Of a stretch of 64,000 bases of DNA, positions 1 through 10,427 are shown piece by piece. Both the position numbers and the translations under genes were made by a program. Below the pieces are notes generated by a model, which worked only from the letters and a program-made list of their open reading frames with translations, made no database searches and was not told the origin of the DNA. The DNA lies in the NCBI GenBank assembly GCA_016711705.1, contig JADJSK010000014.1, positions 1 through 64,000 on the forward strand, written 5' to 3'. Source of the stretch: Candidatus Brachybacter algidus. GTDB taxonomy: Bacteria; Bacteroidota; Bacteroidia; Chitinophagales; Saprospiraceae. Position 1 is the first letter of the stretch; each line of letters opens with the position of its first letter.

Positions 1-194
1 CATCGATATGGGCTTGCCCGACTAAAGAAAGTGACAACAGGAAATTCCAATAGTAATGTCTTTTAGATCCATAGAATTGAGGAAATTCTAAATTATAACT
101 TTCTATATGATAATCAGCCTTTCATCCAGATAAGCAACATTACAGAAAGTACCAAGTTCTAAAATATAATTGGAATAGATTCTGGGATTACTGT

Positions 195-1371
195 TTAGTC
201 AAGTAGTTCCTCTGCTGCTGCTCAATATCATTGCTACGGTAGCTTTCCCCAAGGCAATAAGCTTTTCCGGCGATTATTCTTGCGTTTCTTTATCTCCAGC
301 TTTGAAATAAAGCCATGCACCAGGTGTATTGTTGGCATGCTGAGATAGCTTGTTCCCTGAATGCCTGAGCGCTAATGACAAGATTGATCTTGGCAGGATC
401 ATCGAATGGATTCATAGGCCCCCCATGCAGAACTGTTCTTTGGTCCTGTAGAGTCAAAGCCTATCTCGGGGTGCTGGAGTAAGATATTCGGTCAGAGACT
501 GATTGCTTTTCTCCGTTTGCTTATTTTTCTTGATAAAAAGTAGGCAGATAGAATATCAAAAGAATACCGCGCTCTTCTGGGATAAACTGCCATAGATATT
601 TGTTGAGCTACTGTGGAAATCCAACCTTCTTCTTATAGTCTAACTGCAAAATAATTGTAAGCTAGATTGCCCAAGAAATTCACTGTGTAATTTTTACATT
701 AATAGCCTGCCTCTTTATTTTCAAGCAAAGTAAGTATTGATTCACAGAGAGTTCGGATTGTTCTTTAAAGCATTTAACCATTATGTACTGTCAGTGATTA
801 AAATCTTTTGAGTTTAGCGATATTACAAAGGACTGCACACGTCTCCTTTTTGGATCTGTCTCCCGTCCAATAGATTGAACTCATTTGACTGGAGTGTTGC
901 ATCTCTGTCTCCGGCTTCAAATTTAGTTTGTAATGTGTAGCGTATTGTTGCTTAGGATCATCATTCGCCTGACACCCCAGGGATACGAATTCTACTGCAT
1001 CCATGTAACCAAGAATGGGGTGGATCAGAAGACCACCATTCCATCTAAATAAGGGGTTGGATAACATTTGACTTTGTAGCAGTTTATGCTGCAAGTCCGG
1101 TTCCCTCTCCTTTTTCCTTATCTATCTGAGCATTCACTGAGTTTTCATTGAAATATTTACCAACCTGAGCATCAGGAAAAGATACTTTTTTCATCATTTT
1201 ACAAGGACCACCAGAGTGTCAGCATCCGAACAAATGTAACTTTCTCTTTTTTTTAGCTTTTTTTTCAAATTGATTCCCAATTGCCTGTTTCGGAATACTA
1301 TGCCTTGCCCAAACATTGTGCAGACATGGAAGGCCATAACTGTTAGTAGTATGTTTGTATTTTTTAGACAT
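195..1371 (-). pseudogene. Thioredoxin-fold protein, frameshifted (downstream paralogue)
   Basis: Joining short fragments from all three minus frames gives an exported thioredoxin-like protein of about 390 aa. The start at 1371 is followed by a hydrophobic leader. A WCGPC-type active site can be rebuilt near 1215-1195, where TGGTGGTCC looks like TGGTGTGGTCC with two bases lost. Downstream, KMMKKVSFPDAQVGKYFNEN, DKEKGEG and KYNVKCYPT follow the order of the Trx fold (active-site helix, then cis-Pro loop). The rest resembles a helical TPR-like tail, with a plausible stop (EELLD, TAA) at 195. It lies 29 bases downstream of a paralogue of nearly equal length. Frames change roughly every 50-150 bases, probably from sequence error. 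Family call is fairly firm; exact ends are inferred. Confidence 0.6.
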
Positions 1372-1400
1372 GATGTAAGTTTTAGAAAGTTGAAAAATAA

Positions 1401-2582
1401 TTATTTGAGATCAGTCCTCAAGATGGTGTTGTCATATTTTGTGGTGTCCTGATTTTTTCTCCAGACTTCAGATTTAGCCTTTAATAGCTACTTTAATGCA
1501 TTGTCTTTATCTTTGGACCAATCCAGAAAATAGCATATTCAAGTCTTTTTGATGGATACATCACTTAAATCCGCTATTTTGCTATATAATAAAGCAGCTG
1601 CTGATTTCATATCTTTTCTTCAACATACAAAGTTGTTAGAATTTAATGATAGGATCGATGTCGATGAAACTTTTTTTCGTTAAGTGCGTACTATTTCCCT
1701 TGCTATTGAAACATATTTTAAGGCCATCCTTCGCAGCATCAGCTTGAATAAGAGTTGATTCCAATTGGAAGATCTTATTATTATCTTTATCAAGTACTTT
1801 TTAGCAGTTTCTTGTGTGCAGAAGCAAGCAAGTCGTTCCGGGCTTTCGTATTCAATTGATTTTTTTAACATAAATTTAAGCATACTTATCTTTATTAAAA
1901 TCTTGTTGAGAACTATAATCTTTTACGATCTTTTTCATTTGCTATTAATTGATCTGGAAAGGTTTTGAATCACTTGGAGTAACTGCTTCATAAATGATTT
2001 TGTAAGTGAATATCACTGCTACCAGTCTTATTCTCATTCAAATAATCGGGTACTACTTTCAAACAGGATTTGTTTGCAGCATTTTATTCTTTGATGTAGT
2101 CCAAAATGAGTTGAGGACTTTTTTATCACCCTCCTCTCCACTTTTATTATAGACCGGACTTCTATCCCCGTTGTTTATGACAGCAGTAGCCATTTGGATA
2201 AAGCCTGCCGCATCCTGATCCTCCAACCTTATTAAATACCAAATTGCCTTCATCTTATATAAATGCAAAAGTGGGATATGCTCTAATACTATATTTCTTT
2301 GCGAAGGCAGGTCCCTCACCTTTCTCCATGTCCAATTTAGGAAATTAATAAAATTCTTATTGAAATGGGTGCCGACTTCTGGTTGTGGAAATATATCTGC
2401 TGCCATTCTTTTGCAAGAATACCACACCAGGAGGTATAAGCATCCACAGGGAGCAATTTATCAGATTCTTTGGCCACATGGCTTTTGCCTCGTCCCAACT
2501 CCCATAGAAAAATTCAATACCTTGACCAAAAGGTTAAAGCCATAAAGGTGATCAGAGCCAAAAGAAATATTTTCAAATTCAT
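1401..2582 (-). pseudogene. Thioredoxin-fold protein, frameshifted (upstream paralogue)
   Basis: The start at 2582 gives a clean signal peptide (MNLKIFLLALITFMALTFW). Stitched frames then read FFYGSWDEAKA, SDKLL, VDAYTSWCG and, after one missing base near 2428, YSCKRMAADIFPQPEVGTHF. This gives a WCGYSCK redox motif in the usual place at the end of the first strand. EKGEG and AYPTFAF (cis-Pro loop) follow. A long helical tail runs to TAA at 1401. The protein would be periplasmic, about 394 aa, likely a thiol oxidoreductase with a C-terminal helical domain. It sits between a TPR gene and its paralogue, all on the minus strand, so an operon is likely. At least five frame changes are needed. Confidence 0.62.
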
Positions 2583-2612
2583 TATTATATTTTTAAAGAA
2601 AGGGATGTATTA

Positions 2613-3127
2613 TTATTTTCTTTGTTTTCTTTCAAATTCTTCTATGAGCTGTGCATCAGTCTTGTCCAATGTAGGTATAAGTAGGTTTTTATATCTTCAT
2701 GGCTAATTTATGATTAGGATAGGCTTTTAGAAAATCTTCGTAATATTTTTGTAAGTTGTTTGTCATGAAAATCATTGTCAAAAGTAAAGGCTTTTAAAAC
2801 ATTGCATCTACCTTCCCATTTTTGAAATTAAGGATATTTTCCAGAAATCAAGCTCCGAATATACCTATAACTTTAGCTGGATCTTTCCCTTCCTTTGACT
2901 GGCGCGCCAGCTTTAGATAATGGTTCAGGTGCTGGTGCTGCCTCCTTTTATTCCATTGGACATGAACTTTACATCTTCTTTAATTTGTTTTGTGCTATAA
3001 GAAGAATCTTGCTCGGCAGAGTTAGTCAGAAATTACTATCTATATGTTTCTGCGCTCTTTCATGAGCGGCAGATAGGATTCCCTCACAGATTATTTCCAT
3101 CTGGTACTTTTGGTTTCCGGACGACAT
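2613..3127 (-). pseudogene. TPR-type protein, frameshifted
   Basis: Reading from ATG at 3127 gives MSSGNQKYQMEIICEGILSA, then a Pro/Ala-rich linker (EAAPAPEPLSKAGAP). The C-terminal part resembles the last tetratricopeptide unit of Bacteroidota TPR proteins: YYEDFLKAYPNHKLAMKI and, near the end, DAQLIEEFERKQRK before TAA at 2613. It lies between a TlpA-like gene upstream and two thioredoxin-fold genes downstream on the same strand. Several frame changes are needed. TPR assignment rests mainly on the last 50 residues; function unknown. Confidence 0.45.
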
Positions 3128-3214
3128 GCTGATAAGCGAAAACTATCGTTGCAAAGTAATTATCAAATATTTGTAAATCATGAACCTCTATTTATTTTGC
3201 AAAATAGTCCAATT

Positions 3215-3790
3215 TCAAAGTATTACTTGTTTGGCAAGCTCTTTGATCTTCTCTTCAGGATTCATTTTCATCACCCGGAACCAGCCTGAATTATTATTCA
3301 AACAATTTTCCCACTTTGATCTACTAAAAAAGTTTGTGAGCTTTGCCTGGAAGTTAAATGCCTTCTGCAACTCTTGATTGGAGATCTCGACGGTATAGTA
3401 TAATCTTCCCAACCTTTTTGTTCTACCATAGGTTTGATCTTGGAGGATGATCTTGAATCATCAGTAGAAAATGCAATTAATAATTTACCATAAGTTTTTG
3501 ATATTATATAAAACAATCATTAATTTGCGTCCAGTTCTTTCTTGCGAATTTTTTTACGTCCTTAAAGAGATAACAGTATTTTTGCCGTCCTTAATATAAT
3601 CTTTTAACGTGACGTTTTACCATCAAGAGATTTGATTTGGGTGTAGGAAGGTTTGATTATTGGAGATGGAGGAACACCAGGGCAAAATACGACCATAGTG
3701 CAATAAAAAATAAGGTTAAATTTTTTTGGATTCGCATGAATATGATTTATTAGAATTTTTGATTTAATTATTAATTTGCAAGGCACTATA
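3215..3790 (-). pseudogene. TlpA-family thiol-disulfide oxidoreductase, frameshifted
   Basis: Minus-strand fragments assemble in TlpA order: PSYTQIKSLDGKT, LKDYIKDGKNTVISL, KKELDA, LIAFSTDDSRSSSKIKPMV, GWEDYTI, ELQKAFNFQ, TFLVDQSGKIV, EEKIKELAKQVIL then TGA at 3215. TlpA-like proteins reduce or isomerise disulfides in the periplasm. The usual WATWC..C motif should lie near 3565, but the bases there read as a lysine/arginine-rich stretch and no CXXC can be rebuilt. This may be extra sequence damage or real loss of the active site. It would be the first gene of the minus-strand redox cluster. The start near 3790 is approximate. Confidence 0.6.
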
Positions 3791-3992
3791 GCATATTAAA
3801 TACAATTTATAATAAACATCACTCTATTTAACTGGAGCTTTAAGCATTATGATAGTGAAAATACCTTATTATGATTTTTAAGCCGCAAAACTAATTTATT
3901 TTTACCAATTATTTATTGTTTGAATCAGCTCATTTCAAAAATAAAAATATACTTTTGCCTCAATATTTAAAAATATTCGCAAACCTCTATAT

Positions 3993-5659
3993 ATGCAAAA
4001 AGTAGTTTTACCCTTTTCCTAATGGTGTTGTTTTGGAGCAAAAGTGATGGTCAGACTGCCCCCCGGCTTAGAATCTCTGGAAGTCTCCAGACTAACCTGA
4101 ATTTCTTTATGAAGGATGGAATCAATCAATGCTGCAAATACGCCGCAATATGAGACTCAGCTTTACGGTGCGGATTCCAGACTCAATGTCAATTATAATG
4201 TCAAAAGCTTCGATACGGGCATTAGACTGGACGATTTCAATAATTTCATATCTTTTTAATCCAAATGGAGGTTCTTACACGGCGGTCAGTATCGGAAACT
4301 GGTATGTCTCCAAGCAGATAGATAAATTGTTCATAAAAGGTGGATATATATGATCAGATCGGCTCAGTTATAATATATCGTGCTTATGAAGAAAGACCAT
4401 TGGCCATAGACAATGCGCTATTCGGAGTGCGGGCAGTATATGAAATAGCGCCGGATTGGAAGATCAAAAGATTCCGGGTCGGCAAAATTTCAATTTGATC
4501 GTTATGGAGCTATTATTAAAGGACGCAAGCATCGAGGGTTACTTATCTACTAATGAGTACCATAATTAGGGCTTCACTTTCTATTTCACCTCCGGGAGTG
4601 GGCATTGTAGCCAGAACACTCCAAAAATTCAACTACTGACGCTAGTAATAATGTATATAAAATATTATAGAGCCTAAAGACAGTATTCACTCTTACAAGA
4701 CGAATACTTATGCGATGACAATATGTAATACCTTGAATTATGGTCCGATCAGCTGGTATGTGGAAGGTTGCTTATAAAACAGCAGAGATCATGAGGTCGC
4801 CAAGCAGCGTTCCAGCATATTGGACAGGATTCTTCTGCAGGTAAATTCATTAAGGACGCAGGGACTGTATTCTATTCAAGTTTTAGCTATGCCCAGATCA
4901 TGGACTGGGTATTTCGGTGGAAGGTAAAGAGAACAGAGAATTTTCATTAGGAGTAGATCCAAATTTACTACTCAATAGAGGACTTGTTAACTACATCCCT
5001 AGATGTCTAAGGTTAATACCTACAGACTTACTTCGAGATACAATCCAGCCACACAATTCATAGACGAAGTAGCGTGCAATTTGATGTTCAATATAAGTTC
5101 AACAAAAGGTGAGTGCTTTGGTTAATTATTTCACATATTAACTCGCTTTGGAAGATGTCAAGCTCTATAGAAGATTTATGGTGAAGTAACTTATAAACCT
5201 AACAAGAATAATAACTTTATCATTGGATTACAAAGACAGGTTTATAACCAGTTTGTCTATGAAGGTAAAGTCAATGCTCCAGATATGAAGAGACTTATGT
5301 GCCTTTCTTGGAGTATCTTCATAAATTCAATAAGAAGACAGCTATTCGATTGGAAGGGTCAGCCATGTGTTCACTGATCAGGATTACGGACGCTGGGTGT
5401 AATGCCTCTGGGGGTTACTATAGCTCCTCACTGGAGTTTTGTCGCTTCTGATATGTATAACTACGGGTTCAACTCACAAGAGAAAACCAAAAGGCAAATA
5501 ATTATCCTTTCAATCGTTGCCTTTTGCGCTTAAATGGACCTAATAAGATTTTCTGTGGGTTGTACATCAAGCAGGTGGAAGGGTGTTTGTACAGGTCGTC
5601 TTGCCCGATATGAGCCTGCATTCAGCGGTGTTAGAGCAATTTTATCTACCTCATTTTAA
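3993..5659 (+). pseudogene. DUF6029-type outer-membrane protein, frameshifted
   Basis: Fragments from three plus frames give a signal peptide at 3993, then RISGSLQTNLNFFMKDG, PQYETQLYGADSRLNVNY, SIGNWYVSKQIDKLFIKGGY, RAYEERPLAIDNALFG and, at the end, ARYEPAFSGVRAILSTSF with TAA at 5659. A terminal Phe preceded by alternating residues is typical of outer-membrane barrels. The N-terminal segments and the position directly before an Omp28-type gene match the DUF6029 family of Bacteroidota. Function of the family is not known to me. Many indels are present, most densely between 4480 and 5600. A TACTTTTG box lies at 3950-3957. Confidence 0.6.
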
Positions 5660-5674
5660 TGATATAATTAAATA

Positions 5675-6564
5675 ATGATGATCAATATTTTTAGACTTTC
5701 ATGCTTCCTTTTCATTGCCGTTCTATTTAATGGTTGCTCAGAGACAGAAATAATAGTGCCAAAAGGCGGGTAAAATTATTTCAGACAAATTGTTACAATT
5801 GATTTTACTGGAGTAAGTGTCCAAATTGTCCAAATGCTGCTGAAGAAATCACTTCTTTAATGGGTAGATATCCCAAGAATGTTGTGTTGCTTATCATACA
5901 GAGTTTCTTGGATCCCCGATCCTAGAACCTGCTGAGTACAAAAGTAAATATGATTTCAGAACTACGGATGGAGAAGTCTTGAAGGGCAAATGGGATCTAT
6001 TTGGGTAAACCTGCTGTAAGTTTGGACAGAAAGATCTATAATAATCCATTGGAAGATTATATTCTTACGAGCACTGCAGTGCTGGGAATATGAAAATGAG
6101 CTGCGATCTATACCTAAAGCAAAGATCACGATCAATAATACTTATGATTTCAATACAAGAAAGCTGGAATAAAGAATTATTACCATAGATCCGGTAGTTC
6201 AAACTTCCGGAGAGTTCAGAATACATGCACTTGTGACCGAATCCGATATCCTTGATTCTCAGGAAGATAATATTATTTTGTCAAGGAATATCAACACAAT
6301 CATGTATTTGGACAGATGCTTGACTGAATTGTAGGTGATCCTAAAGAGTTGACACTTACTCCTGGGTCTCAGATTAAAAGAACATGTGAATTTACCCTGC
6401 CTCCAGAGAATGGATGGTGGGTTGCCAAGAATTGTCAGGTGGTCGCATTCATTTCTGATCTTTCACAGAAGACTTATTCAGTGGGTGCTATCGTGCAGAA
6501 GGCAGAGCATCGTGTAATTGATTTAGTTCAACTTTTTAAGGTCAGGGTATTTGAAGTCAATTAG
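5675..6564 (+). pseudogene. Omp28-related lipoprotein, frameshifted
   Basis: ATG at 5675 starts a lipoprotein signal (FIAVLFNGC, lipobox Cys). The stitched product reads KCPNCPNAAEEITSLMGRYP, which looks like a redox-type CPNC pair, then LGSPI, FRTTDGEV, DRKIYNNPLEDYIL, ITINNTYDF and a clean C-terminal 71 residues (TLTPGSQIKRTCEFTLPPEN onward) to TAG at 6564. This matches Omp28-related outer-membrane proteins, about 300 aa, a surface lipoprotein family with a thioredoxin-like part. It follows the DUF6029 gene by 15 bases, the usual pairing. About five frame changes before 6349 are probably sequence errors. Confidence 0.65.
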
Positions 6565-6598
6565 TCAGAAGTCAGAAGTCAGTTAGAAGTCAGAAGTC
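6563..6598. repeat. Period-7 tandem repeat at a stop codon
   Basis: AGTCAGA-type heptamers, five units with one slip at 6584, begin inside the TAG stop of the Omp28-like gene and run directly downstream. Confidence 0.85.
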
Positions 6599-6717
6599 GA
6601 ATGAGGCTCCGATGGTTCTGTCCAGCAATTGATGTAGTTTGGAATCATTGGGGTGGATCTTACTCGGTAACTGGATATTACTTTATGATACTCAAACTTA
6701 CTTAAGAGCATAAAAAG

Positions 6718-6741
6718 GGAAATATTTCTTCAAATATTTCC
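6718..6741. terminator. Hairpin, possible bidirectional terminator
   Basis: Perfect 10-bp arms GGAAATATTT and AAATATTTCC enclose the loop CTTC, with A-rich sequence before and a weak T-rich stretch after. It follows the Omp28-like gene. The T-tract is short, so termination is uncertain. Confidence 0.5.
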
Positions 6742-7084
6742 TTCTAAAAAATTATTGCATCACCCTTTCCTAGTTGAATCGAATAATAAAACAATTTTTA
6801 TCTTTCAAAAAACCGGTGTTTATTTTCCCGTTTCGATATGTTCAAGATGACATCATATATTCAAGAATATCTCATCCTTTTCAGCCATATTGAAGAAATT
6901 AGTAGTTTACTGTTATGTTTTACGAAAGTAATCACATGGATATGGGCTCTTTGTCCATATTTGAAGAGTAATAATGAATAGATATTCTTGTTGGGACAAA
7001 AGAATTTGTTCAGAAAAGAGTTCAAATTGGGTTATACTGCGAAATAGTTGTCAATTAAGTATTCGTATTTCGATAAATAAAAAG
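6742..7084. other. Gap with no recognisable gene
   Basis: About 340 AT-rich bases between the Omp28-like gene's hairpin and the acyltransferase. All frames are interrupted and I could not stitch a protein. Given the indel density here, a small broken gene cannot be excluded. Confidence 0.4.
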
Positions 7085-7625
7085 ATGCAATCGTCTAAGT
7101 GCTTGGATTTTGAAAATTTTAATTAAGATACAGGGTTGGAACCCTTTATTACTCCGACAATATATATTGATCGTAATCCTCATACATCCAATTGGGATTT
7201 TCAACTGGGATTGTTGACCAGAGTGCTTTCATGGCACATTAATTTTGTAGGTAAAGATACCCCTCTTCAGATGGCCATCTGGGGCAATCCTCAGGTGGAT
7301 GGTGGATATCCGGTAAGATCGACGCAAGAGTAATAATTATGTTGATGCCGTTGCTGAGGTATTTCGTAATAATCCTGATTTTCGACTCTCTATCGCTCCT
7401 GAAGGAACACGAGGAAAAGTGAAAGCTTAAGTCCGGTTTTTATTATATAGCCAGAAAGCGCAGTACCCATTATTTTGGTAGCCTTCGATTATGGTAAAAA
7501 TTGTAAAATTGGCGAACCAATCTCTCCAAATATAACGCATGATGCAATTATATGTTCTTGTGAGCAATTCCATCATTGGTGTAACTGGCAAAAATAAAAT
7601 TTGGGCTTTGATTTTCACCAGATAA
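7085..7625 (+). pseudogene. 1-acylglycerol-3-phosphate acyltransferase-like, frameshifted
   Basis: The stitched reading gives HTSNWDF near 7185 (the HX4D catalytic motif of glycerol-phosphate acyltransferases), then LGLLTR, INFVGKD, GGYPVRS, NYVDAV, NPDFRLSIAPEGTRGK (EGTR substrate motif), FYYIARKAQ and VAFDYGKK. This order matches short PlsC-type acyltransferases of about 180 aa, which transfer an acyl group to lysophospholipid or a related alcohol at the inner membrane. The stop near 7623-7625 is uncertain. At least four frame changes occur, and a Phe/Pro-rich stretch expected after VGKD is garbled. Confidence 0.68.
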
Positions 7626-7803
7626 ATTTGTGATTACACGTTTTTTTCTTTATGTGATTATAAAGTCATCTTTTGGTTTATTTGATGGTTTTATTTATTA
7701 TTTAAATTATATGCAGAATTGACTTTGCAGAGCATCTTATCCAAGAATAAATGGTTTATTTCCATTCATTTAATTTATTTCACAACATTAAAATAGTCAA
7801 TCA

Positions 7804-8640
7804 ATGTTTAAATCTACAATCGAGTCCTTACTATCGGCTTAATCGCCATGCTCAGTATGAGCAATATGGGGAGGGCGGGCAAAACAAGGAGGCGAAGGGA
7901 ATACCCGAGCCCGCGGAGATAAGATGCACAACTGCTCGGAATGCCATTCCGGGGGCGCCTACAATGTTTCTACACCTCCACTCTCTTAAAGATGAGGAGG
8001 GAAATGTGGTGGATAAGTACAAACCCATCTACGCTGTACAAACTTAGTTTTAGTTTTACTACCATTGTGGATCCAATCCAGGATATGGCCAATTAGTTAG
8101 ATTGTGGATGGAGCTAATACCAATGCAGGTACGATGGCAAATCCAACAACAGATGCAGGTTACCTCAAAAAATGGTAGAAGTTATTTTGAACACAAAAAA
8201 CCATCTTTCAACTCTACATTTACCGTCGATTGGACATCTCCCGCTGGTGTGGAAGTGGTATTGTCGCTTTTTATGGGTGTCGGGAATGCCAATAATACAA
8301 ATTCCAGCACTTCCGGTGATGAACAAAAGCAGCGGATCCTTTATTTATAACAGAACAATCTGCCCCATCCGGCTCTATCACGCTGTCGAAGCTATTTTAT
8401 TTCCTAATCCGGTTTCCAATGAATTAAGATGGAACGCACCCAAAGCGGAAGTTCTGACTTAAATTACACGATATACCGCCTAGACGGGACAATTATTGAA
8501 GTACCTCTGAGTAGCAGCAAACTGCAGTTTTGATGTAGTAAAATTTTCTCCGGGTACTATATTTTAATGGCAAAACAGCATGGTGAAACTAAAGCGAAGA
8601 ATAGTTTTATAAAAATATATCACAAATCGCCATATAAAAG
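7804..8640 (+). pseudogene. Choice-of-anchor V (Reeler-like) protein with T9SS sorting tail, frameshifted
   Basis: From ATG at 7804 the frames rebuild a leader, GRAGKT, then MHNCSECHSGGAYN. This Cys-rich start is typical of choice-of-anchor V proteins. ALTDANTNAGTMANPTTDAG, SFNSTFTVDWTSPAG and VAFYGVGNA follow the family's sandwich fold. The tail FPNPVSNELRWNAP plus YILMAKQHGETKAK resembles a type A T9SS C-terminal sorting domain, so the product would be exported and surface-anchored. Ligand and role unknown. Four or more indels. The end is taken just before the terminator at 8651. Confidence 0.55.
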
Positions 8641-8650
8641 AATTTTGAGA

Positions 8651-8688
8651 AGAGATAGTTCACGTTGTAACTATCTCTTTTTTTTTTG
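8651..8688 (+). terminator. Rho-independent terminator
   Basis: Perfect 10-bp stem AGAGATAGTT / AACTATCTCT with an 8-base loop, followed by an unbroken run of about ten T. It ends the transcription unit of the choice-of-anchor gene and separates it from nuoN. Confidence 0.9.
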
Positions 8689-8802
8689 TAGTAACTATGA
8701 AATTTATGATCCTCAAACCCTCCTCATATTCCTTATATTTATTAATATTGTGCTCTATTGCAGAAAAGGATATACTACCAGATTTAAGAAAATATAAAAA
8801 GG

Positions 8803-10167
8803 AGCATTAATAGTGATTTTTACTCGGGCCTTGATCGTTTTTTTGCAGGATTATTTGCAAAAAGATCCATACTTCAGGGAATTGGTTTAGTTACCGCACT
8901 TGGCGGACTTGTACTGCCTTTAGTGGCATTAAACAGTGAAGTCCTTGACCTACGGCATATGTTGATCTTTGATCCTTGCGCATTGGCCTTTACAGCTTTA
9001 ATGTGCCTGGCGACCTTTCTTGTATTTTTAGCTTCAGGATATGGATTCAGGCAACTTGGGAGACACTTGGCGACAATTACGGCTTGATCCTATTCTCTTT
9101 GTGTGGGGGATTTGTATGAGTCTCTTTTTCAAAATATGGTAATGTTATTCCTCGGAATCGAAATACTCTTATTCCATTATATGTATTAGCCGGAAGAGAA
9201 GAAACGACCTGGGATCAAATGAAGCCTCTTTAAAATATTTTTTGATGGGCGCATTTGCCACAGGTATTTTATTGATGGGTATGGCTTTGTTGTATGGCGC
9301 CACAGGTACATTTGACGTCGTGGCTATGGGTGAAAAGTTGACTTCCGGAGGCCTCTCAGGATATGGATATATTGGATTCATGTTGTTAACTATCGGACTG
9401 TGTTTCAAAATTTCAGCTGCTCCTTTTCATTTTTGGAGTCCTGATGTGTAATCAGGAAGCCCTACGATCATCACTGCCTTCATGGCATCTGTTGTCAAAA
9501 TTGCAGGATTTGGAGCATTGGTAAGAATATTTAGTATATCGTTTGTTGGTGTTGCCGGAGAATGGATGACGATGCTGGGAGCAATCGCTTGCCTCATGAC
9601 TGTAGGCAATTTTGGAGCACTTATGCAGAGCAATTTCAAAAGGTTATTGGCTTACTCTTCTATCTCTCATGCGGGCTACCTTTTATTAGGTGTAGTCTCC
9701 CTCCAATACAATAGTGTGAGCAGTGTATTTTATTATTTAACAGCGTATTCCATAGCAACCATAGTAGCTTTTACAATTTTTATGTTGATAAGCGAACAAA
9801 AAGCTTCTGAGAACATTTCTGTGTTTAATGGCTTAGCTAAACGAAAACCATTGTTGGCATTTGCAATGACGGTAGCCTTGCTTTCAATGGCAGGTATACC
9901 TCCTTTAGCAGGATTTTTTGGCAAATATTTCTTGTTTACCAAAGCTTTAGAGGCCAATCCTGTCATGGTGATAGTAGCTGTCATCAATTCTGCCATAAGT
10001 ATAGCATATTACTTCAAACCTATCACAGCTATGTACTTTACGAAAGAAGAAGATGTAGACAATGAAGTCCTTTTACCTGGCTTGATAAAGACTTCTATTG
10101 TGCTTTCACTCTGTCTGCTCGTCATTATGGTAATATTTCGGGTTGGTTGCAAGGTCTAGTAGGATAG
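8803..10167 (+). pseudogene. nuoN: NADH-quinone oxidoreductase subunit N, frameshifted
   Basis: Subunit N is one of the antiporter-like membrane subunits of complex I. The stitched N-terminal part reads LIVIF, AGLFAKRSILQGIGLVTALG, LRHMLIFDPCALAFTALMCL, GLILFSLCGG, FLGIEI, LYVLAG and SNEASLKYFLMGAFATGI. After 9482 a long open stretch carries the proton-channel helices (FGALMQSNFKRLLAYSSISH, GIPPLAGFFGKYFLF). The expected DVYQGSPT is broken at 9448, and the natural C-terminus (GWLQGLVG, TAG at 10167) is one frame off. Full length is near 455 aa. No other nuo gene precedes it, although nuoN normally ends the nuo operon. The breaks are probably sequence errors, since the gene is usually essential for complex I. 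Confidence 0.85.
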
Positions 10168-10199
10168 AAATGTTGAATATTGAAGGTTAAATGTTGAAT
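10165..10199. repeat. Period-7 tandem repeat at the nuoN stop
   Basis: Five heptamers of GTTGAAT type (TAGAAAT, GTTGAAT, ATTGAAG, GTTAAAT, GTTGAAT); the first contains the TAG stop of nuoN. Confidence 0.8.
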
Positions 10200-10280
10200 T
10201 AAGCATGATTGAGATTGAATCGGCGATGCATGATTATTTTTATACTTTACCGGGAACTTTCATTCACAATTACGAATTTT

Positions 10281-10340
10281 GCCTAAAGCCTAAAGCCTAA
10301 AGCCTAAAGCCTAAAGCCTAAAGCCTAAAGCCTAAAGCCT
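10281..10340. repeat. GCCTAAA heptamer array (about 8.6 copies)
   Basis: A perfect tandem array of the unit GCCTAAA lies between nuoN and the TolC-like gene, 87 bases before the latter's start. It is the longest and purest heptamer array in the window and could vary in copy number. Confidence 0.95.
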
Positions 10341-10427
10341 GTCATTTATCTAGCTATTGCCTTAGTTTGTAGAATTAATTTTACTACTTAGAATATCAAT
10401 AGTATCATTACGAAAATATTGAATCAG

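Noticed and set aside
8567..8797. Plus-strand ORF of 76 codons across the terminator
   Set aside because: It runs through the hairpin and T-run at 8651-8688, so it is not a gene.
10281..10340. Heptamer array considered as CRISPR
   Set aside because: Unit is 7 bases with no spacers.
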